Both the position numbers and the translations under genes were made by a program. The notes below the pieces were generated by a model. That model had not been told where the DNA came from and searched no databases. It saw nothing but the letters and a program-made list of their open reading frames with translations. A DNA stretch of 64,000 nt, from contig JAXIVH010000002.1 of the NCBI GenBank assembly GCA_036785325.1, positions 8,390,018 through 8,454,017 of the forward strand. Direction: 5' to 3'. Each line of letters begins with the position of its first letter. The stretch's first letter is position 1. Origin of the DNA: Urophycis tenuis (lineage: Eukaryota; Chordata; Actinopteri; Gadiformes; Phycidae). Shown in pieces: positions 52,065 through 64,000 of this stretch.

Positions 52065-52319
52065 TTCACAGACAAATCTAAGTCCAGTTGCATTCGATTT
52101 AATTGTTGGCCGGATTAAACATGACCTGGATGAATGAGAACATTCATAAACCTGCAGCTACAGAGGATTTTTGGAGAAATCTGCGTCACATTGAGGCTTT
52201 TCTGCACCTTACCTGTAAGTGTTGCTGGCGGAGAATGGGCTTTCAGCAATATACAACTGGTTAAAAACTACTTGAGGTCCACCCTGTGCCAGGATAGACT
52301 GAACAATCTTAAACTGTAA

Positions 52320-57045
<4,726 letters not shown>

Positions 57046-57055
57046 TTTATTTATT
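57046..57055 (-). promoter_or_regulatory. Candidate polyadenylation signal of the GPCR gene
   Basis: On the minus strand AATAAATAAA, about 300 bp after the stop codon; overlapping AATAAA hexamers. Confidence 0.4.
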
Positions 57056-57351
57056 ATTTCAGTAGGCCTACATCAAATCACAATGGCCTACAATGAGGGC
57101 AATGCCAATATATCATGGATACAAACGGAACGCAACGGGGTGCGTTCCTTATTAAACAACACACAAAACGTTCCATGCTTACAATGCTGTCGTACAAAAA
57201 AAGCAATCCATAGGACATGCAGCCAAGTCTCATAAAGACAACATAATTGTTGTGTACTGACAGAGTCACGAACAACGTATTCATGCGTCAAACACCCGTG
57301 AAATAGCCGTAATAATCAGGTGTTTCGCCCGCCGACGCGATGTTCAAAGTT

Positions 57352-58368
57352 TTAGGCGCTCTGCGCGGCGTTGTTACTGAAGGAACAAGGCAACAGCAGT
57401 TTTTGCGCACGCATTCTGAATTTCTGGTCGCGCACGCTGTAAATGACGACATTCCAGCCGCTGTTTGTTGCCAATACCCAAAAGGAGAAAAAGGAGAAGT
57501 TGCACCATTCATTTCCGAGGACATTCCCAACTACAAAAACGGCGATAGGCGTAAACGATGCGGTGAAAACGAGCGTTAACGTCCCGATAATTTTGGCTGC
57601 CCTGATGTCCGAGAATGTGGGTTTGGATGCGCTATGGCATTCGCGCTCGGCCAGATGTTTTCTGCGCTTGGAGTACTGCCTAATGGTGGACAGGGATATT
57701 ATGTTTATGACCACTGTGCCACCGAGGAGAGTAAAATCAAAAGTTGGAAAAAGGAGAAGTATGTTCCACGCGCGGCTCGGAAACTTGCCAATGGTACCGA
57801 TTGCGTAATTACACATCCGACTACAGGAGTTGTACTCGAGCGCGATCTCGTTGCTGAAAATGATGGGAGACACGGCGAGGAAGAAACTCCCGACCCACGA
57901 GAAGATTATAAGTATTGTGGTCCTCTTGCGCGTGATCACCGACTCCTTGTGCAGAGGTCTCAACACGGCGATGCACCGTTCAATGGTCATCAGGAATATG
58001 GTCGAGATGGACACCAAGGTGCATCCCGCGAAGACGGGGCCGATGATATTGCACGGGTGGAAACTTATTGCCTGTGAGTTGTGCAAGATCCAGTCCGGCG
58101 CGGAATCCCGCAACATGAGGGACACCTCTGCGTAAACGGTGAGCGGCACCACGAACATGCCCACGGCGAGGTCCGCCACCGCGAGCGACGCCTTGAGGTA
58201 CCCCTGCGGCGAGTGGAAATGTTTGGTTCCCATCACCACGGCCAGCGTGATAAAGTTCCCCAACAAGATGGCGAGAATCAAAAGGACAAAAAAAACCACC
58301 ATGAGTATCTTGCTGGTCAGTGTGCAGCAGCACAGGGCGCAGGGCGCCGCGTCCGTGGCCTCCGACAT
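57352..58368 (-). CDS. Orphan class A (rhodopsin-like) G-protein-coupled receptor, single exon
   Basis: An intact 338-residue intronless ORF with seven hydrophobic segments. TM1 about 21-46 carries GN (N38). TM2 58-82 has SLAVADL (D66, the conserved TM2 Asp). C106 starts TM3 and could pair with the Cys residues of loop 2 (CSRMC, 182-186). The DRY position reads ERC (130-132). TM4 has W158, TM6 has P274 in the sequence TASFTP where CWxP is usual, and TM7 has NVVIY (306-310) where NPxxY is usual. N- and C-tails are short, with a Cys near the C-end (C328) that could be palmitoylated. Position 3.32 is Phe (F113), so the Asp of amine receptors is missing. I cannot assign a subfamily or ligand. No stop or frameshift is seen, so it looks functional. 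Confidence 0.85.
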   Translation of the reverse strand: MSEATDAAPCALCCCTLTSKILMVVFFVLLILAILLGNFITLAVVMGTKHFHSPQGYLKASLAVADLAVGMFVVPLTVYAEVSLMLRDSAPDWILHNSQAISFHPCNIIGPVFAGCTLVSISTIFLMTIERCIAVLRPLHKESVITRKRTTILIIFSWVGSFFLAVSPIIFSNEIALEYNSCSRMCNYAIGTIGKFPSRAWNILLLFPTFDFTLLGGTVVINIISLSTIRQYSKRRKHLAERECHSASKPTFSDIRAAKIIGTLTLVFTASFTPIAVFVVGNVLGNEWCNFSFFSFWVLATNSGWNVVIYSVRDQKFRMRAQKLLLPCSFSNNAAQSA

Positions 58369-58852
58369 GCTCAGCGGGTGGCTTCACCGTGGGCCGCGAG
58401 GGGAAATGGCCTCGGTTTACTGTGCCAGAGCGGAGGGCGCACGCGTCTCCAGAGGCATGCTGCCGTCTACAGCACGAGCAGCAGCTGGAGTAAACACATC
58501 TAGCTCCGGGACATGACGCGCGCCCTCCGCACGCTCACGCACTGATGCTGACACGCGTCCGGGTCCGACAGCCTCTACACGGGATGGAACAGATGACATC
58601 ATAGTTAAACTCGACAGCAGCTATCGTAGTATATACATCTGACACAGCTGGATTTCACAACCGTTAAACCACGTTAATCCCCCCAGTCCCAACAGAACAA
58701 ACCGACGCTCTCGTATCCAAGTCGCGCTTTTCAAAAAAAAAAAACCCAAAACATTAATCCATGAACACAACCTAAAATAATACAGGAATAGACTGTTAAG
58801 TATTATTATTATTATTATCATTATTATTGTTATGATAATTATGATGATGATG

Positions 58853-58924
<72 letters not shown>

Positions 58925-59200
58925 ATACCTTTAATTGTTATCCAGCGGTTATTGTCCTCAAACCCGTCCAGGCTATTACGGTTAAACCAAGGCGAAATAG
59001 ACGTTGTTTTCCCGTTGTTTCAGTACGCTCAGAAGACAAAGATACCGCATTTCACATGAAAAATCTGAACATACAGTCAGTCCGCCCCTACATATAGGCT
59101 ACTATAAAAGATAACACAGCCCTTCGCCGGGAGGCGGCTCATTGGTCATATGGCCACGCCCAAAGTGATTTGGCCTCATTCGTCCCGCCCCGATTTATGT
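58369..59200 (-). promoter_or_regulatory. Upstream region of the GPCR gene
   Basis: GC-rich and CpG-containing from 58369 to about 58600, then AT-rich with a TTA microsatellite (58801-58922). Around 59130-59200 are ATTGG (inverted CCAAT), CCACGCCC and CCCGCCCC boxes that could be promoter elements. The transcription start is not identifiable. Confidence 0.25.
58801..58922 (+). repeat. (TTA)n microsatellite upstream of the GPCR gene
   Basis: TTA/TGA triplets, pure TTA from about 58852. Confidence 0.95.
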
Positions 59201-59270
59201 GACAGTTCCTCGTGTCTTCCCCCTCAAATCAAACATTCTTCGGTTATTCTAGTTCCTATATCGTTGTACA

Positions 59271-59345
<75 letters not shown>

Positions 59346-59660
59346 TTACACAGAAAACCCACATTAGGAAATCAGTGTGTATATTCTATTTATGTTGTAT
59401 ATAGAATATCGAAGTTAGGCGCAAACCCTCACAGTGGACACTCCAAAACAAATCCTAATAATCCCATGGCATTGTGTTTGTGGTGGGTAATCCGTAATCC
59501 GGGGTCCCTAATCATAGTATTTGGCTTGTGTTTGTCAAGGCATGGCTTCAACTATGATAGGCTAACCATGTCAGAAATGCATGTGTAAAACACGCGTCTG
59601 CTTCTGTAAGAGGTTGTCTACAGACAGCCAGAGACTTGCTTTCTGATACTTTGATGTTCT

Positions 59661-59700
<40 letters not shown>

Positions 59701-59753
59701 CTATATTGTAATTTATTGTGGAGGCAAACCCATGTTTCTGTGTGTGTGTGTGC

Positions 59754-59842
<89 letters not shown>
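59271..59842. repeat. Cluster of CA and GA microsatellites
   Basis: (CA)n 59271-59342, (CA)n 59661-59698, TG 59740-59757 and (GA)n 59758-59841. Confidence 0.95.
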
Positions 59843-59844
<2 letters not shown>

Positions 59845-60823
59845 GCTCAGAAGAATGCAGCAATAAGACAATTTTAAGACACTTGAAGGTAAAAAAGGCT
59901 CTTTGGAAAGAAGTGGAGGTTTGATTGCTTTGATGCAGCCTCAGGTAAAGCCCAGTGGGCTGTTGATGTTTACTGAGTTGGTTCTCCTGTATAACCTTTA
60001 AGGTTTTTATGGACAACATATTATGAAGACATTATCCAGCTTTGCTCTGTTTATGTCCTGGCAACACAGACAGCACAGCTGACATCAGCACCTGCATCCC
60101 TTGTTGCCACGGAGACCAGTGTCTGGTGCGCTGTCTAGAGTGGGACGTCAGCTTCTTCTAGGACTAGAGCCTGGAGAGGAAGAGCTCGGTAGGAGTAACA
60201 CAGCCAAACCCTACTTGGCATGTCTGAGTAAAACACAGTGCATCACGCTGCGGGGAGAGGACTTGTTTGTTTGTTGTTGTTATCAATGTAGGCTGTGTGC
60301 CCAATGGGAACTATCTACCGGGTCAACTTTGCTCAACTTTGCCTGCAATGACCCAAACAGCATTACAGTGCCGTATTATGTTCATAATACTCATGATACT
60401 GTCATGTAAAACCATATATGGCATAAATAATAGTGCCATAAAAAAAATAAAAAAAATTATTTCAATTTTACAGCCACTTTCCCCGAAAACAAAAGCATGT
60501 TGAAAGAGAATATACTGCAGCTCTCACTCAGCTGGAATTCAAAGATAATGTACAGATGGACAGAAGGAATGCACCCTGCATGATTTATGTGTGTGTTTCT
60601 AGGGTGCCAAATGTCATGGCAACACAAGGGGACAAAATGAGTCACGTTTCCTGTAATGAAAGAGCAAGACTAACAACAAATCTGTCCTCATAATGAGCTG
60701 CATGTACGCGGCTGGCATTATATAACACCCCCGAAAATGTACGGAGGAAATAACAAGGCAGAGACAGAGAGGAAATTGCAGAGGAATAGGAACACAGAGA
60801 AGTATAGTGAAAGGAGAGCTAAC

Positions 60824-61130
<307 letters not shown>

Positions 61131-61370
61131 AAGCAGTATTTACCATGGAGGATGACAACTGCGCTGAAAGCACCGATCTCACGGCTGACTTCCCGGCTGT
61201 CAACAGAGGTGGTGCTGAGTGGGCTGGGCAGGCGGACTCCCCCGGACCTGAGAGGTTCTGCTGTGACAGTGACCGCCACGGGGCCAGGCTAGGTCGGTCA
61301 CTAATACACCCCTCAGCAGCACTCGCTAACATACCCGGGTCACTGACATACCCTCTACCCCTAATGCCCC

Positions 61371-62348
61371 GAATGTACGCTGTTCACTTATATACCCAGC
61401 ATCCCTAATGTACGCTGTTCACTATTATACCCATCATCAATAATGTACACTGTTCACTTATATACCCAGCATCCCTAATGTACGCTGTTCACTATTATAC
61501 CCATCATCAATAATGTACACTGTTCACTTATATACCCAGCATCCCTAATGTACGCTGTTCACTATTATACCCATCATCAATAATGTACACTGTTCATTTA
61601 TATACCCAACATCCATAATGTACGCTGTTCACTTATATACCCACCATCCATAATGTACGCTGTTCACTATTATACCCATCATCCCTAATGAATGCTGTTC
61701 ACTTATATACCCACCATCTGTAATGTACGCTGTTCATATACCCATCATCCCTAATGTACACTGTTCACTTATATACCCACCATCCATAATGTACGCTGTT
61801 CACTTATATACCCACCATCCATAATGTACGCTGTTCACTATTATACCCATCATCCCTATTGTACGCTGTTCACTATTATACCCATCATCCCTAATGTACC
61901 TTGTTCACTTATATACCCGCCATCCCTAATGTACGCTGTTCACTATTATACCCATCATCCCTAATGTACACTGTTCACTTATATACCTGCCATTCCTAAT
62001 GTTAGCTCGCTGTTCACTTATATACCCGCCATCCCTAATGTACACTGTTCACTTATATACCCATCATCCCTAATGTACCTTGTTCACTTATATACCCGCC
62101 ATCCCTAATGTACGCTGTTCACTTATATACCCATCATCCATAATGTACACTGTTCACTTATATACCCACCATCCGTAATGTACGCTGTTCACTTATATAC
62201 CCACCATCCATAATGTACGCTGTTCACTATTATTCCCATCATCCCTAATGTATGCTGTTCACTTATATACCCACCATCTGTAATGCACACTGCTCATTTA
62301 TATACCCATCATCCCGAATGTACACTGTTCACTTAGATACCCACCATC

Positions 62349-62349
<1 letters not shown>
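61371..62349 (+). repeat. 35-bp minisatellite
   Basis: About 28 copies of 'taatgtacgctgttcactta tatacccaccatccc' with variants (cttatata/ctattata, catcatc/caccatc/cagcatc). Near the start two variants alternate as a 70-71-bp dimer repeated three times. Confidence 0.92.

Positions 62350-62350
<1 letters not shown>

Positions 62351-62423
<73 letters not shown>
62351..62423 (+). repeat. (TG)n microsatellite
   Basis: TG array beginning within the last unit of the 35-bp minisatellite and ending in CGCGCGCG. Confidence 0.96.
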
Positions 62424-62430
<7 letters not shown>

Positions 62431-62997
62431 CTCGTGAATGTAAGCATGTGTGTGTGTGTTTGTGTTTTCATGGTAATATGTAGTATATAATATGTGTGTG
62501 TGTGTGAGTGAGTGTAAGTGCATGGTAAAATGTATGTGTGCGCGCTCACGTATGCATGTTTGTATGGCAATGTGTATGCATAATTTCAGTTGAAAGGAGT
62601 GACAGGCCAGGCTCTCGGCCACATGTCCTTCACAGGCCAACATGCAGGAGACTGATGCAAGGACAGTGGCTTCTTCTCTCCTGAAGGTTTTCCACTCTTT
62701 AATGTCAAACCATAGCGTGATAAACACCTCCATGTAAAGGTTACCTAACCCAATCTACAGTCACACGCTATTAGTACAAGGTAGGGTCCTAACTGGGGCA
62801 GCTTTGTGTATGTGTAATCGCCATCATTAATAATTACCTTAATTAACAACATTTAGCAACCTAAAATGGCTGATAGTTTCTCAACTAAATTTATAAAAGG
62901 TTTCAGTAAACATTTATCAATTCTCTAATTTCACTTTAAACACTTTAAAACACTAGCTATCTAAAATTGACCTTTTATATTAAACTAGGCCACCCGC

Positions 62998-63147
62998 CAC
63001 CTTGTACAGTGTTGATTGTTGATTGTTTACTGCTATTGTCTATTGTTGTTGTTTATTGTTTACTGTGGCGCACCAACCACCAACTCAAATTCCTTGTGTG
63101 TGCAAACCTACTTGGCAATGAACATCTGCCTGACTTCTGACTTCTAA
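62998..63147 (+). mobile_element. Truncated LINE 3' end related to the LINE at 47433
   Basis: Shares 'tcaaattccttgt.....tgcaaacctacttggcaat' with the 3' end of the full LINE (about 50763-50800) and ends in its own short repeat (ctgacttctgacttct). No coding part remains. Confidence 0.6.
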
Positions 63148-64000
63148 TTTCCCTTTTTTGTTTTAAATCGGGATATAAGGAAGTACATATTTGTTGAAGT
63201 TATTTAAATCTTAACGCATGGCACCGGTTTACAGTTGACCACCCAATCAGGACACACACAGTCATCTGTCAGTCAGGAGCCTTTGAGTGACAGCACTGGG
63301 AACAAACAGTGAGTTTACTGTTGTGAGTCAGAGTCGCCAACCAAAGGGCTGCTGGAGCTGACTGATCTTCTCTGTGCCACAATGCCATTCTCAGACTGAC
63401 AATGGAACCGGGGATCAAAAGAGGATTGCCTTTTTAAAATATGTATAACATTAATGCAGAGGGTGTATTCGTGCAGATTAGAAGAATACGCGGAAGAATA
63501 CATATTTTTACAGCTGCCAATCAGTGGGAGACGTTCAAACACCTCGCGGCAAAATATCATGCAATAGAAATACAGCACGCGAGTGGTGATTGTCCCTCTG
63601 GTTCTCAGTGCACATCGTATTACATGCGACGAGTGGTGAATGAAAAGGCTCCTTTCTAAATATCATTGTCGTGAAGATGATGTTGTATTACACGGCCTCA
63701 CGCTCATCATTAACTCCCCACTCACCAGCAGCCACGCTGCCAACTCTGTGCTGCTGCCCTTGATTGCCTTTATCCTCCAGAGAGGCTGGAGGAGGTGGAA
63801 GATGCACATTTCCTGTTTATTTCTCTCTCCCCCAATTGTACTGCTCGGCTGAATGCTTGCTTGATAAAACAAAGGTGCTTTAACCCTTAAGAGGGGAGAT
63901 TGATCATTTTTAAATACAGGCGCATGCGGAATAACTTTAATAGCACACCACAAACACTAATTAATATGCTTGTGTGTGTGCATGCCCATGTTAATGAATA
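63148..64000. other. No recognisable gene
   Basis: Unique DNA to the window end with only short frames (up to 96 codons) and no recognised motif. Confidence 0.4.

Larger units (their letters stand above)
46773..52105. mobile_element. Penelope-like element, internally inverted and interrupted by a LINE
   Basis: Minus-strand text from about 51394 to 50827, continuing at 47426 down to 46927, encodes the reverse transcriptase: VSYNVTSLFTCIPT, the catalytic YVDD (50890-50901), then HLPFLDCDVHFGDDRS and YRKPTHTDQYLLFDSHQPLE. Plus-strand text from about 51393 to 51847 encodes the GIY-YIG endonuclease: LVYAVQCSEECKDSYIGETK and KKRMAQHRRE. The two ends are near-identical inverted arms (46773-47038 and 51735-51987). 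The minus copy lacks the endonuclease (deletion after YVSGVS). It looks like two truncated copies joined head to head. RT plus GIY-YIG is the diagnostic combination of Penelope-like elements. Confidence 0.82.
41307..52319 (+). pseudogene. ZMYM1-like hAT transposase remnant, split by later insertions
   Basis: Three plus-strand pieces read as one decayed transposase of the ZMYM1-like hAT family. Piece 1, 41307-42495: a basic start (MSQPHLKKLKSGSQKRNEK), an acidic region (from 41924), then degraded EDPGLWPE and GRPFPMYLQFAKSANGHEK-like text and ALYSIPCLLFSD. Piece 2, 45403-46036: KDRYKLVHIKWHNMYKEL, RNLSFRGNSTDL, then YLSPDTQNEFINLCGEL, CDSAPDVSHTEQN and FFKKTGREISEI. Piece 3, about 52130-52319: the C-terminal dimerisation motif FCTLPVSVAGGEWAFSNI and LVKNYLRSTLCQDRLNNLK, then a stop. 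Several frameshifts and stops make it a pseudogene. The text between pieces 2 and 3 of the family protein is missing. Confidence 0.75.

Overview
The window is genomic DNA from a vertebrate, almost certainly a ray-finned fish. It has spliced genes with vertebrate exon phases, tRNA-derived fish-type SINEs, hAT and PIF/Harbinger-like DNA transposons, a Penelope-like element and an L2/CR1-type LINE. Long CA, GA and TTA microsatellites and pure C/G runs are very dense. That density would fit a gadiform (cod-like) genome, but the species is an inference.

Three protein-coding genes can be supported. NAGPA, the 'uncovering enzyme' of the lysosomal mannose-6-phosphate tag, lies on the minus strand (22,991 down to 10,256). 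I assembled it from 12 exons whose phases all agree (595 codons). NDUFAF6, a mitochondrial complex I assembly factor, lies on the plus strand (23,354 to 37,591) in 9 phase-consistent exons (331 codons). The two start codons are only 362 bp apart, head to head, and the gap holds two E-box/CLEAR-like sites, so they probably share a bidirectional promoter. The third gene is an intact single-exon class A GPCR of uncertain family on the minus strand (58,368 down to 57,352).

Layout: 1-10.2 kb has no recognisable gene and holds microsatellites, a SINE and a pair of adjacent palindromes. 10.3-23 kb is NAGPA with SINE, LINE-tail and microsatellite insertions in its introns. 23-23.35 kb is the shared promoter. 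23.35-38.8 kb is NDUFAF6, whose introns carry a 31-copy 30-bp minisatellite, a 41-bp minisatellite next to a long inverted repeat, and a PIF/Harbinger-like MITE. 38.8-41.3 kb has little. 41.3-52.3 kb is a nested transposon block: a ZMYM1-like hAT transposase remnant was split by a hAT (8-bp target duplication), which was itself split by a second hAT (a different 8-bp duplication), and the same remnant was also split by a MITE (TTA duplication) and by an inverted Penelope-like element that carries a LINE (6-bp duplication). 52.3-57 kb has no recognised gene. 57-58.6 kb is the GPCR and its promoter side. 58.6-64 kb is mostly repeats, including a 35-bp minisatellite and another LINE tail.

The host genes have no obvious joint pathway: NAGPA acts in the trans-Golgi on lysosomal hydrolases, NDUFAF6 acts in mitochondria, and the GPCR is a membrane receptor. 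The most unusual signals are the divergent promoter with lysosome-type E-boxes, the datable nest of insertions, a GC-AG intron and overlapping uORF in NDUFAF6, and repeat arrays sitting directly on splice sites.
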